A stretch of DNA of 64,000 bases from Aequorivita sp. H23M31 (GCF_004022485.1 NZ_CP034951.1:3410001-3474000), one strand, 5' to 3'; counted from the stretch's first letter, positions 1 to 8,324 are shown. Translations and numbers: made by a program. The notes: generated by a model not told the origin, from the letters alone.

Positions 1-812
1 GTGGTGTTGGCATTCAAACCAGAAACAGCAACTGTTTCAATACCTTCACCTACCGTTTCCGAAGTTACTGGTGTATCGGTATCAGGATTTGCCCCATCGG
101 TAAAAACATTTACTGTGTATCCATCAGTTGCTGTGGTCGTGTTAACCCAGGTAACAATAGCCCCAGTTTCGGTAATATCGGATATTGTAACATCAGTTAC
201 TGCAACACAGCTTTGTTGGATTCCACCCAAAATCATGGTACTGATATGATTTGTGGTCGTAAATGCCGCTGGTGGATTATTTGGATCCGGATTATCGGAA
301 TCGCTTCGGGTATAAATACCTCTTGCGGCTCCTAGATCACCCGTTTTTCCAAAATATATGGAGCAATTAAATCCAGGCTGATTTTCATCCACTGCAATAA
401 CCAGATTATCTGTATTGTTGTAAGTGAATGGAGTATCAAATTCGATCGTCATTTGTTGACCCTGAGCAGGAAAAGTTACCGTTCCCGAAAAGACTTCTGT
501 AAGGTCCCCCATTTGCACCCAATCGTTTTCATTGGCAAAATTTGTTTTTGGGGTATGGCCCATCAAAATCGTCCAATCCGTACTGCTATCAGTGCCACCG
601 GTGGTAACGTCATAAAAATAGGTAATTGAGGTAATCTGTCCCTGTGCGTTGATTTCACTTTGATAGACCAATTGTTGGGAATATGAATAGTTCCAACAAC
701 TAAAAATTGGCATTGTGGAAGTAGTGCCGTCTTGTGTTCCAATTGGTATTTGGGCGAAAGATCCCCAAAACCAAAGCAATCCCAATAGGATTGAAAATGT
801 AATTTTCTTCAT
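1..812 (-). CDS. Secreted protein with fibronectin type III-like domain (C-terminus outside window)
   Basis: Partial gene: the ATG is at 812 and the frame is open to the window edge, giving at least 270 residues. The first 20 residues are a signal peptide (MKK, then a Leu/Trp-rich core ending SFAQ). About residues 25-190 form a beta-rich region rich in Thr, Asn and Asp with no signature I recognise. From about residue 205 the pattern VTDVTISDITETGAIVTW is that of a fibronectin type III domain of the kind found in flavobacterial adhesins and type IX cargo. The C-terminus, where a sorting domain would lie, is not visible. Function unknown; probably exported to the cell surface or medium. Confidence 0.8.
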   Translation of the reverse strand, partial: MKKITFSILLGLLWFWGSFAQIPIGTQDGTTSTMPIFSCWNYSYSQQLVYQSEINAQGQITSITYFYDVTTGGTDSSTDWTILMGHTPKTNFANENDWVQMGDLTEVFSGTVTFPAQGQQMTIEFDTPFTYNNTDNLVIAVDENQPGFNCSIYFGKTGDLGAARGIYTRSDSDNPDPNNPPAAFTTTNHISTMILGGIQQSCVAVTDVTISDITETGAIVTWVNTTTATDGYTVNVFTDGANPDTDTPVTSETVGEGIETVAVSGLNANT

Positions 813-1116
813 GGTAAGAATTTAGGTTTGTTAATGAATAATTTAAACTATCAATTCCTGAAACACACCTAAAATTTAACCAACTGCAAAAAAAGGGGAT
901 TATCAAACTTAGACAACATTTTTTGTATGCTCTAATTGGCTCAAAGGCTTAGGAATGTGTAAAAGATTTTTGATAGTGGGGCGAAAATAAAGATTTTGTT
1001 TAGAATTACTGGTGTTTACCTGATAGAATTTCGCAATTTTCACCTCTTTTAACATAGATAGGAGGAGACAAGACAGAGACGAGGAGGTATTTTCTTTGTG
1101 AACAAAAGCCTATTAT
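813..1116. other. Intergenic gap with one possible -7 element
   Basis: About 300 bases without a gene. On the minus strand TAAGTTTG (904-911) matches the Bacteroidetes -7 consensus TAnnTTTG and would give the secreted protein gene a leader of roughly 90 bases. I see no TTG at the expected -33 spacing. The rest holds AT-rich sequence and a purine-rich stretch (about 1060-1090) with no further structure. Confidence 0.3.
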
Positions 1117-1821
1117 TCAGCATAGGTGGAGCTGGGCCAAATAATCGAAATTATCCCCTCTCGCCATAATTCTAAAGTCTAACTGATTTTCCTCACATAT
1201 TTCCCGAAATAAAGTCTCGTCCAAATAAAGCCATTCAAAAGGTTCACTTTCCATCCCTTTATAACGAATTGTAAATTCCAGTTCGCCATAATAACGATCG
1301 GCGGGTACTAAAATCCCACCTCCTTCTGTGCGATCGTACATATATTGAAGATCGCTGGAGTCAATTAGAATCTGTCCTTGAGGATTTAACAAAGATTTTA
1401 AATGTCGGAGATATATGGGAGTTCTTTCCAAATTTTGAAAAATTCCCGTACCGTTCATCAACAGCAAAATGGTATCAAACTTTTCATTTTTTAATTGAAG
1501 TAGGTCTATATTTTTTGCGTTTTGAAGTCCTCTTAATTTGCAGACTTCTATTGCACCTTTGGAAGTGTCTATTCCCATAACATCAAAACCTTTTTCTTGC
1601 AGGTATAAGGAATGGCTTCCAGCGCCACAGCCAACGTCGAGAACTTTTCCTCTTGAGGATTTCAATGCCTTGCGTTCTATTTCAGGCATTTCCTCGAAGT
1701 ATCTAAGAAGATAGGGAAGGGGCAATTCGTCTTCTTCGGAAATATTCGTTTCAGTGATTATATCTTCGGAATAATTTCCGTGGTAATAATCCAATAATGC
1801 CTTTCCCATAATGTCTTGCAT
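1117..1821 (-). CDS. Class I SAM-dependent methyltransferase
   Basis: A 234-residue soluble protein. Residues 60-70 (VLDVGCGAGSH) are the glycine-rich motif I that binds S-adenosylmethionine, and the acidic residue after the second strand (MGIDTS) fits motif II. The substrate cannot be told from sequence. Met5 is an alternative start. It stands alone: the upstream neighbour is on the opposite strand and the gene ahead starts about 300 bases away. Family assignment is firm, the reaction is not. Confidence 0.85.
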   Translation of the reverse strand: MQDIMGKALLDYYHGNYSEDIITETNISEEDELPLPYLLRYFEEMPEIERKALKSSRGKVLDVGCGAGSHSLYLQEKGFDVMGIDTSKGAIEVCKLRGLQNAKNIDLLQLKNEKFDTILLLMNGTGIFQNLERTPIYLRHLKSLLNPQGQILIDSSDLQYMYDRTEGGGILVPADRYYGELEFTIRYKGMESEPFEWLYLDETLFREICEENQLDFRIMARGDNFDYLAQLHLC

Positions 1822-1972
1822 ACAATTGATAGATGAAAAGTGATGGTTACGTTTAATAATGAATTACGAAAGTATTGCTATTTGAGGACATTCTTTGTAA
1901 TTATTCTTTTTAGAGCAACAAGAAACGATTGAGACATAGTAATTTTGTAAGCATTCGGAAAGAAGAAAGATT

Positions 1973-2063
1973 TTCTCCGTGCGCCTCAGCGTTTTCTCAG
2001 CGTAACTTTGTGTAATAACTATAACGCAGAGTTTCACAGAGAGACACAGAGTTTCACAGAGGT
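1973..2063. repeat. Dispersed CGCAGAG/CACAGAG intergenic repeat, copy 1
   Basis: The left half carries CTCCGTG, CTCAGCG and TTTGTGTAA blocks. The right half carries ACGCAGAG, TTTCACAGAGAGACACAGAG and TTTCACAGAGG. The halves are imperfect inverted complements and could fold into a long hairpin. Copy 2 lies at 2613-2700 on the other side of the YkgJ-like gene, so this gene is bracketed by two copies. Confidence 0.7.
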
Positions 2064-2076
2064 ATATTTAATTGAA

Positions 2077-2568
2077 ATGGAAAACATCCTAAAGCAACTC
2101 CCCCAAAAAGCAAAAGAAGCGGAAGCGGAAAACAAAAAGTTCTTTGCAAAGCTGAAGAAAAAACCGCCAAAGCATTTGGATACTTTGATGCAGGATCTTC
2201 ACGAAAAGGAATTTGAAAGAACGGATTGTCTTACTTGTGCGAATTGTTGCAAAACTACAGGTCCACTTTTCACAGATAAAGACATTGAGCGTATTTCAAA
2301 GCATTTCCGAATGAAGCCTCAGCAATTTATCCAAACCTATTTACGAATGGATGAGGATAATGATTATGTTCTTCAAAGTGTTCCCTGTGAATTTTTGGGT
2401 CCAGACAATTATTGCAGTATTTACGATGTCCGTCCGAAAGCCTGTCGAGAATTCCCTCATACCGATCGGAAAAAATTCCAGCAGATTTCCAATCTAACCA
2501 TGAAGAACGTTGCCATTTGTCCAGCTGCTTTTAATATTGTGGAGGAAATGAAACGTTTTATTAAGTAG
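2077..2568 (+). CDS. YkgJ family cysteine-cluster protein
   Basis: A 163-residue protein of the YkgJ (zinc- or iron-chelating) family. The cysteines are C51-x2-C54-x2-C57-C58, then C104, C113, C123 and C148, the usual spacing of a family thought to bind an iron-sulfur cluster or metal. The frame is open to 2008, but those extra residues are the translation of a dispersed repeat. The ATG at 2077, just beyond the repeat and giving MENILKQL, is therefore chosen. Role in the cell unknown. The gene lies between two copies of the same intergenic repeat. Confidence 0.85.
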   Translation: MENILKQLPQKAKEAEAENKKFFAKLKKKPPKHLDTLMQDLHEKEFERTDCLTCANCCKTTGPLFTDKDIERISKHFRMKPQQFIQTYLRMDEDNDYVLQSVPCEFLGPDNYCSIYDVRPKACREFPHTDRKKFQQISNLTMKNVAICPAAFNIVEEMKRFIK

Positions 2569-2612
2569 CAGTAGGTAGTGGGGGTATTCAGTTTTATCAA
2601 CTAGAAACTTTT

Positions 2613-2700
2613 CTCTGCGTAACTCTGTGATTCTCTGCGAATCTTTGTGTAACAACTATTCCGCAGAGTCACGCGGAGGTTTCACAGAGAGACGCAGAGG
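2613..2700. repeat. Dispersed CGCAGAG/CACAGAG intergenic repeat, copy 2
   Basis: Begins CTCTGCGT (2613-2620) and ends with its exact complement ACGCAGAG (2692-2699). The inside repeats TCTGCG, TTTGTGTAAC, CGCAGAG and TTTCACAGAGAGACGCAGAG, closely matching copy 1 at 1973-2063. It is followed by a run of ACTGC words (about 2727-2752). No coding role is seen. Confidence 0.7.
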
Positions 2701-3861
2701 TTTAAGCAAATTGTCCTTTTTTTTACTGCTCACTGCCACTGCCCACTGCCTCTTTTTACCTAAGGATACGACAGATACTTCTCCCGAACCTTCTCAAACT
2801 TCTCCAGCCCACCCTTCCAAGAATCCCGGATTGCTTCCGCAGACATACCTTTCTCAATTTGTTGCTGGAGTTGCTTGGTTCCGGCCAATTTCACAAAAAA
2901 CGAATTGAAGAAATCTTTCTTCCTCCCACTCGCATTATAAGATTCTATAAGCCATTCCAAATTGATGTTACTCAACCGAGGTTCGTTTCTTAGATCTTTT
3001 CCGTGACAAAGTTGTCCTTTGAATTTTGGATCTTTTGAGCCTTCGTTTGGTTGTGGAGTGTATGTAAATGGATATTTTGAAGCTGGCAGACTCGGTGCGC
3101 CAAAAACCTGGAACTGCATATCCGTCCCTCGTCCAGCATTTATGAAGGTTCCTTCAAAAAAGCAAAGACTTGGATACAGATTTATAGATTTGTCGTTTGG
3201 TAAATTTGGAGATGGTTTTATTGGTAAGGAATAAGGTGTTTGGTGCGTATAATTTTCCATTTTAATTACCGTAAGTTGGCATTCTATTTTGTTATTCAAC
3301 CATCCTTCACCATTTATCATTTTTGCGTATTCCCCAATAGTCATACCGTGAACCACGGGAACGGGGTGCATTCCCACAAAACTTTGATGTTCTTTTTCCA
3401 AAATAGGGCCATCGATATAATGACCATTTGGATTTGGGCGATCGAGCACAATAACAGGAATTCCCAGTTCCGCACATGCTTCCATCACATAATGAAGAGT
3501 CGAGATGTAAGTGTAAAATCGAGCACCAACATCCTGAATATCAAAAACCATTACATCAATTCCTTTCAGCTGTTCCAGGGAAGGCTTTTTGTTGCTTCCG
3601 TAAAGCGAAATGAGAGGCACACCTGTTTTGGAATCTACGCCATCCTTCACATGTTCTCCAGCATCCGCAGTGCCACGAAAACCGTGTTCGGGTGCAAAAA
3701 CCTTTTTAACCGAAACCTTTTTTAAAATTAAGAAATCCACAAGATGTTGGTTTTCTTTTCCCAAAAAGGAAGTCTGGTTCGCAACAACGCCAACGTTCCT
3801 GCCTTTCAGCAACTCAGCATAAAGGTGGAATTGTTCCGCTCCCACAATAATTCCGTCTTCA

Positions 3862-3977
3862 TTCCCCCCTCGGGGGTTAGGGGGACCTCGTTTCCCCCTC
3901 GGGGGGTTAGGGGGACATCACTTCCCACTTTGGGGGTAAGGGGGAAGTCATTTCCCCCTTTAGGGGTTTGGGGGACA
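3862..3977. repeat. Four 30-bp GC-rich tandem repeats inside the NamZ-like gene
   Basis: Each unit is a C5-6 run, TC or TT, a G4-6 run, TTA/TAA/TTT, a G5 run and a nine-base spacer such as ACCTCGTTT. Units are 29-30 bases, so in the signal-peptide frame (minus strand) they encode decapeptides TPKGGNDFPL, TPKVGSDVPL and TPRGGNEVPL. The homopolymers differ in length between copies (C6/G5 in copy 1, C5/G6 in copy 2). The GC content is very unlike the surrounding gene. Confidence 0.85.
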
Positions 3978-4017
3978 TTTCCACATGAAAAAATAGTCAG
4001 AACAATCAATAAAACTG

Positions 4018-4025
4018 TATTTTTG
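4018..4025 (+). promoter_or_regulatory. Possible -7 element for the LolC/E-type permease
   Basis: TATTTTTG matches the Bacteroidetes -7 consensus TAnnTTTG and lies 26 bases before the GTG start at 4052. It sits inside the signal-peptide codons of the divergent NamZ-like gene. No TTG is found at -33. Confidence 0.35.
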
Positions 4026-4051
4026 AAAAAAGTTAACTTCATAGGATTCAA

Positions 4052-5287
4052 GTGAATTTCGAATTTTTCATCGCTCGGCGCATCATTGCTTCCAAGGACT
4101 ATAAAAGTAGTATTTCGGCGCCGATAATTAAAATCGCCATTACTGCAATCGCCATTGGGGTAATCATGATGCTGATTTCAATTGCCACTGGCATTGGCCT
4201 TCAAAAAAAGATTCGCGAAAAAGTTTCTGCCTTTAACGGCGATATCATCATAACCAATTTTGATACCAACTTTTCCAACGATTCACAAAATCCCATTTCA
4301 AAAGATCAACCGTTTTACCCCAAGTTTAAAAATATTGATGGGATAAAACACGTTCAGGTCACTGCTTCCAAAGGTGGCGTAATCCGTACAGAAACCGATT
4401 TCGAAGGCGTAGTGGTAAAAGGAGTTGGCGATGACTATGACTGGGAATATTTTAAAGACTATTTGGTCGAGGGAAAACTGCCCGACTTTAGGGGCGAACT
4501 AAATGAAGACGTCCTAATATCGGAATATTTGGCGAACAGGCTCCATCTAAAACTCGGTGATAAAATTACTACGTTTTTTTTAAATGATGAAGTCTCCAAG
4601 ACTCCGAGAAGTAGAGGATTCGAGATTTTAGGGATTTATAATAGCGGTTTTCAGCAATTTGACGAACAGTATATTATTGCCGATATCCGGCATATCCAAA
4701 AGTTGAATAAATGGGATGAAAACCAGATCGGGGCCTTTGAGGTTTTCGTCAATGATTTCGATGATATTGTAGCCATCGGAAATGAAGTTTACAACGAAAC
4801 GGGAAGCACATTGGACACCCAAACCATTCGTGATAAATATGCCTCCATTTTTGAATGGTTGGATTTATTCGACTTTAATATTCTGGCTATTATTGGGATA
4901 ATGATTTTGGTTGCTGGCATAAATATGGTCACCGCACTTTTAGTCCTAATTTTGGAACGTACCCAAATGATCGGGATTTTAAAAGCAATGGGAAGTAGCG
5001 ATAGCAGCGTTCGTAAAATATTTCTATTTAACGCAATGTATTTGATTGGGGTAGGGTTGTTTTGGGGAAATTTGATTGGAATCGGCTTGCTATTGCTTCA
5101 GAAATACGGCAAGGTATTTCCTTTAAACCCAAATACGTACTACGTTTCCGAAGCTCCAGTTTACTTGAGTTGGGATTATATTTTAGTTATGAATCTTGGC
5201 ACATTTGTACTTTGTCTCGTAATGCTTCTGGTTGCAGCTATATTGATCACAAAGATTTCCCCTGTAAAGGCGATACGGTTTGACTAA
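4052..5287 (+). CDS. ABC transporter permease, FtsX/LolC-LolE type
   Basis: A 411-residue inner-membrane protein: one N-terminal transmembrane segment (about residues 22-45), a periplasmic domain of about 225 residues (MacB-like), then three C-terminal segments (about 275-300, 325-345, 375-400). This is the architecture of LolC/LolE and related FtsX-family permeases that move lipoproteins or other envelope substrates with a separate ATPase. The start GTG gives MNFEFFIARRI, matching the family N-terminus. No ATPase gene is adjacent. Its start is only nine bases from that of the divergent NamZ-like gene, so each promoter must lie within the other's coding region. Confidence 0.88.
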   Translation: MNFEFFIARRIIASKDYKSSISAPIIKIAITAIAIGVIMMLISIATGIGLQKKIREKVSAFNGDIIITNFDTNFSNDSQNPISKDQPFYPKFKNIDGIKHVQVTASKGGVIRTETDFEGVVVKGVGDDYDWEYFKDYLVEGKLPDFRGELNEDVLISEYLANRLHLKLGDKITTFFLNDEVSKTPRSRGFEILGIYNSGFQQFDEQYIIADIRHIQKLNKWDENQIGAFEVFVNDFDDIVAIGNEVYNETGSTLDTQTIRDKYASIFEWLDLFDFNILAIIGIMILVAGINMVTALLVLILERTQMIGILKAMGSSDSSVRKIFLFNAMYLIGVGLFWGNLIGIGLLLLQKYGKVFPLNPNTYYVSEAPVYLSWDYILVMNLGTFVLCLVMLLVAAILITKISPVKAIRFD

Positions 5288-5372
5288 TTGTGAGCCAGAC
5301 AATTCAATACCAAACGATTTGATCTTTTAAACAAAAGGGAATTATTCATCTTATAATTTAACATAGCTATTC

Positions 5373-5397
5373 GCGGATATCCGCTTTCTTTTTTTTC
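5373..5397 (+). terminator. Hairpin plus T-run after the permease gene
   Basis: The palindrome GCGGATATCCGC (5373-5384) is followed by a T-rich tract, 85 bases beyond the permease stop. This is consistent with an intrinsic terminator; the stem is short. Confidence 0.5.
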
Positions 5398-5428
5398 ATT
5401 TGTGGGAATAAACTAAAGATCAAAAATT

Positions 5429-5893
5429 ATGAAGATTATAAAACCAATTTTAATTGCGCTCATCGCCGTTTTAGCAATTGGATGCAGTAAAGACGAAGGT
5501 TGCGGATGTACAATAATTTCTTTGGCTGCCAATATTTCTCTGAAAAATAATGCCGGAGAGGATCTACTTAACCCCGACAATCCCAATTCCTATAAAAAAA
5601 GAGATATCAAGACATATTATTTAATTGATGGAGAACAAACACGAGCTGGGCAATACGATAATTTTTATGAGGATGAAGATGGGATTTTCAGATTTGGTGT
5701 AATGGTGAATTACGAAGGAAGTGATGAATATCCTATAACTTATATCGATTGGGACGAAACGGATAGAGATACCATTAAATCTGAAATCTATAGAACCAAC
5801 AATCAAACAAGAGCAATTAAATTTTGGTATAATAGAGAGTTAGTTTGGGATGCGGAAAATGGCGGCCCCCCTATTTTTACAATTGTGAAGTAG
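5429..5893 (+). CDS. Small lipoprotein of unknown function
   Basis: 154 residues. The N-terminus is a lipoprotein signal with cleavage before Cys19 (LAIGC). The mature start is SKDEGCGC, so two further cysteines (25 and 27) follow closely. The rest is soluble, acidic and rich in Tyr, Asp and Asn, with no domain I recognise. It is a single gene between a likely terminator (5373-5397) and a hairpin (5932-5962). It is probably anchored in the outer or inner membrane facing the periplasm. Confidence 0.75.
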   Translation: MKIIKPILIALIAVLAIGCSKDEGCGCTIISLAANISLKNNAGEDLLNPDNPNSYKKRDIKTYYLIDGEQTRAGQYDNFYEDEDGIFRFGVMVNYEGSDEYPITYIDWDETDRDTIKSEIYRTNNQTRAIKFWYNRELVWDAENGGPPIFTIVK

Positions 5894-5931
5894 ATAGCTT
5901 TTAAACTTTCGGAATATAAATTTTATGACCA

Positions 5932-5962
5932 GACCTCACAGGTTTCAAATGCCCGTGAGGTC
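5932..5962. repeat. Hairpin repeat GACCTCAC...GTGAGGTC
   Basis: Eight-base perfect arms (5932-5939 and 5955-5962) around a loop reading CAGGTTTCAAATGCCC, then a T/C-rich tail. It may terminate the lipoprotein gene. The loop and arms resemble the hairpin at 56586-56618, suggesting one dispersed family. Confidence 0.65.
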
Positions 5963-5984
5963 TTTCCTTTTCATCAATAAATTG

Positions 5985-5992
5985 TACCTTTG
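5985..5992 (+). promoter_or_regulatory. Possible -7 element of the cysteine/cystathionine synthase gene
   Basis: TACCTTTG, a full match to TAnnTTTG, 50 bases before the ATG at 6042. No TTG at -33. Confidence 0.4.
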
Positions 5993-6041
5993 TCCTCATA
6001 CTCCGAAGCTTTAGCCAAGGAGTGCTTTCTTAAAAAAATCT

Positions 6042-7025
6042 ATGGAATACGCAGAAAATATCTTAGGAACCATCGGTAATACGCCAATGGTGAAAATCAA
6101 TAAAATAATCGGGGATATTCCCGCTTTAGTGCTCGCCAAATATGAAACTTTTAACCCGGGAAACTCCGTTAAGGATCGGATGGCTTTAACAATGATCGAG
6201 GATGCCGAAGCCGATGGTAGGTTAAAACCTGGAGGAACTATTATCGAAGGAACTTCCGGAAATACGGGTATGGGTCTGGCCCTTGCCGCCATCGTTAAGG
6301 GCTATAAAATGATCTGCGTAATCAGCGATAAACAGAGCAAGGAAAAAGTTGATATTCTTAGAGCTGTAGGCAGCGAAGTAGTTGTCTGTCCAACAGATGT
6401 AGCTCCAGATGATCCGCGCAGTTATTATTCCGTTTCTAGAAGATTGGCGGAAGAAACCCCTAATAGTTGGTATGTAAACCAATATGATAATCCGAGTAAT
6501 ACCAAAGCGCATTATCAAAGTACGGGTCCAGAAATCTGGAGACAGACCGATGGAAAAGTAACCCATTTTGTTGTAGGTGTTGGGACAGGTGGAACAATTA
6601 GCGGCGTTGGCAAATATTTAAAAGAACAAAATCCAGATATTAAAGTTTGGGGAATCGATACCTACGGAAGCGTTTTCAAAAAATATCATGAAACCGGAAT
6701 TTTTGATGAAAATGAAATCTATCCTTATATCACCGAAGGTATTGGTGAAGATATTCTTCCGAAGAACGTGGATTTCAGCATAATCGATGGGTTTACAAAA
6801 GTAACGGATAAGGATGCGGCCATTTATACTCAAAAGCTAGCAAAAATGGAAGGTTTTTTCCTAGGAAATTCCGCCGGGGCAGCTATCAAAGGTTTACTTC
6901 AATTGAAAGAACATTTTACCAAAGATGATGTTGTTGTAGTCCTTTTCCACGATCACGGTAGTAGGTATGTCGGGAAGATGTACAATGACGAATGGATGCG
7001 CGAGCAGGGATTCGTAGAGGATTAA
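6042..7025 (+). CDS. Cysteine synthase / cystathionine beta-synthase family PLP enzyme
   Basis: 327 residues, fold-type II PLP enzyme. Lys44 (in GNSVKDR) is the Schiff-base lysine, residues 70-76 (GTSGNTG) bind the substrate carboxylate, and the GVGTGGTISG loop (178-187) binds PLP phosphate. There are no C-terminal CBS repeats, so length fits a cysteine synthase or a short bacterial cystathionine beta-synthase. O-acetylserine and serine/homocysteine specificity cannot be separated here. The C-terminal extension (VLFHDHGSRYVGKMYND) is typical of the Bacteroidota CBS-like group. Cytoplasmic; appears monocistronic. Confidence 0.88.
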   Translation: MEYAENILGTIGNTPMVKINKIIGDIPALVLAKYETFNPGNSVKDRMALTMIEDAEADGRLKPGGTIIEGTSGNTGMGLALAAIVKGYKMICVISDKQSKEKVDILRAVGSEVVVCPTDVAPDDPRSYYSVSRRLAEETPNSWYVNQYDNPSNTKAHYQSTGPEIWRQTDGKVTHFVVGVGTGGTISGVGKYLKEQNPDIKVWGIDTYGSVFKKYHETGIFDENEIYPYITEGIGEDILPKNVDFSIIDGFTKVTDKDAAIYTQKLAKMEGFFLGNSAGAAIKGLLQLKEHFTKDDVVVVLFHDHGSRYVGKMYNDEWMREQGFVED

Positions 7026-7109
7026 TTTAATAATTGAAGATTTTCTCTTATATTGGTTTCAATCATCAGTATTCTTGAATCAAAGAATTCTATCTTAATG
7101 TAGCCAACT

Positions 7110-7553
7110 ATGATACTTCAACTAAAATCCGGGACAAACGGTCAAATTAAAGTTACCGATAATACTATTTACATTGACGACGTTAGTGGCAGAATGCATA
7201 AATATGGCTTTAAAGCTGCTCCCTTTCTATTTTTGCTATTTGGAGTTTACCAAATCTACTCAGGTATTATCGCTGTAAATGATGTTCAAACCGCATTGAA
7301 AATTTTCAGCGGAATGTTACTGATTGCAATTCCTGCACTTCTCTATCATTCAAATTTTATCCGCACAAATAGAAAGGAAATAGAATTTAACGAAATCAGG
7401 TATGTTAAAATGAAAAGTATATTAGGGGGCATTTTTGTCGATTTTAAGTTAAACGATAATTCCACTCGCAGAGTTTATAATATTAAAAATAGAAGTGAAT
7501 GGAATTTGATCAAAAATATTTTGCAGGAGAACAGCGTTCTCTGCTTCGGTTAG
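7110..7553 (+). CDS. Hypothetical membrane protein, two transmembrane segments
   Basis: 147 residues, not recognised. A short beta-rich N-terminus (about 1-32) precedes two transmembrane segments (about 36-56 and 68-88). A C-terminal soluble part (about 95-140) has alternating hydrophobic residues, reminiscent of bacterial PH-like domains but without a clear signature. It is monocistronic, 84 bases after the PLP enzyme. Confidence 0.65.
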   Translation: MILQLKSGTNGQIKVTDNTIYIDDVSGRMHKYGFKAAPFLFLLFGVYQIYSGIIAVNDVQTALKIFSGMLLIAIPALLYHSNFIRTNRKEIEFNEIRYVKMKSILGGIFVDFKLNDNSTRRVYNIKNRSEWNLIKNILQENSVLCFG

Positions 7554-7615
7554 ATTAACTATTTTATTAGCAGCTAGAAACTAAAAACTAGAAACTAGAA
7601 ACCAGAAACTATTTA

Positions 7616-7641
7616 TCTGCCAAAACTTTAGCGAAGGAGGA
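7616..7641. repeat. Dispersed GCCAAAACTTTAGCGAAGGAGG-type repeat
   Basis: TCTGCC-AAAACTTT-AGCGAAGGAGGA, an imperfect palindrome related to sequences at 6001-6022 (CTCCGAAGC..CCAAGGAG) and 19675-19706. It follows a short tandem run of ACTAGAAA words (7575-7610). No gene is seen between 7554 and 7765. Confidence 0.45.
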
Positions 7642-7765
7642 AGGAACTACAAAATACAAACCTTAAACAACCTCTGAGCCTCTTGCTTATCTCACCTTTT
7701 TTTCATATATTATTGATGAAGTTGCTATTAAATCTAAATAGAATTCTTTGTACTTTTATAGTGCT

Positions 7766-8149
7766 ATGAAAAACGAGGCTAAAAAACTTTTCCGATTTTT
7801 ACGAACCAAACCTGTACCTGTCAATACCAATGAAATATTGGCATTGGAACGAACAAAATTGGCCAACGAGCGAACATTACTATCCTATATTCGCTCGTCT
7901 CTGTATCTTTTACTGGGTGGGCTCGCTCTGCTTCAATTGGAAGATCTGAGCAGGATCCACTGGCTCGGCTATATAGCCTTATTGGTATGTGTTGTTTTTT
8001 TGGGTGTTGGTATCATTCGATATATTGTTTTGAGCCGTCGTCTGTATAAATGGAATCGCATTCTTTTTGTAGATACCATTGAAGAAAATATCCAAAAACG
8101 GAAGGAAACTGAAGTCACGGTCGAAAACCAAGAGGCAAAAAATGAGTAA
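7766..8149 (+). CDS. DUF202 (YidH-like) membrane protein
   Basis: 127 residues from the ATG at 7766; the frame opens earlier at a TTG but the ATG gives the natural N-terminus. The family signature ALERTKLANERTLLSYIRSSL (about residues 27-47, beginning ALERTKLANERT) precedes two transmembrane segments (about 48-65 and 73-95). DUF202 proteins are small inner-membrane proteins of unknown function. The tail is highly charged. Monocistronic. Confidence 0.85.
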   Translation: MKNEAKKLFRFLRTKPVPVNTNEILALERTKLANERTLLSYIRSSLYLLLGGLALLQLEDLSRIHWLGYIALLVCVVFLGVGIIRYIVLSRRLYKWNRILFVDTIEENIQKRKETEVTVENQEAKNE

Positions 8150-8324
8150 TCTTTTCCCTATATTTACTTTCCCCATATAATACCCCTCATTATTTTAGAT
8201 TAATCCGTTAAGGCAATTTGACGGGATTTGTACGACTTACAATTGAATAATATCTAAATATTATTTCAATCAATTGGATCTCATCTCCTATGTCGTATAA
8301 GCTTAAGTCATAAAAAGCGTGGTT

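Larger units (their letters stand above)
2760..4042 (-). pseudogene. NamZ-family (DUF1343) exo-N-acetylmuramidase lipoprotein, split by a frameshift in a repeat tract
   Basis: NamZ (DUF1343) enzymes remove terminal MurNAc from peptidoglycan fragments. The catalytic part is intact at 2760-3845, with a conserved VGAEQF start, NQTSFLG, APEHGFRG and a family-typical length of about 360 residues. The export signal is in another frame: ATG at 4042 gives MKLTFFKNT, a hydrophobic core and the lipobox IFSC, followed by decapeptide repeats such as TPKGGNDFPL. That frame ends near 3806 without joining the enzyme. One extra base in the six-C run at 3864-3869 would fuse the frames as TPEGGNEDGIIVGAEQF. 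The gene may be phase-variable, a true pseudogene, or carry a sequencing error. A separate GTG start at 3845 would give a cytoplasmic protein, which is unlikely. Confidence 0.75.

Noticed and set aside
2627..2908. Plus-strand frame of 93 residues
   Set aside because: Starts inside the dispersed repeat and runs antisense into the NamZ-like gene; composition is not protein-like.
3019..3822. Plus-strand open frames opposite the NamZ-like gene
   Set aside because: They are antisense to a well-conserved enzyme, have no domains and no promoter.
3862..3977. CRISPR-like periodic repeats
   Set aside because: There are no variable spacers of even length, no Cas genes, and the repeats are contiguous.
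8242..8270. AT-only hairpin with arms ATTGAATAATAT/ATATTATTTCAAT
   Set aside because: No T-run, no repeated copy and weak pairing; likely chance in AT-rich sequence.
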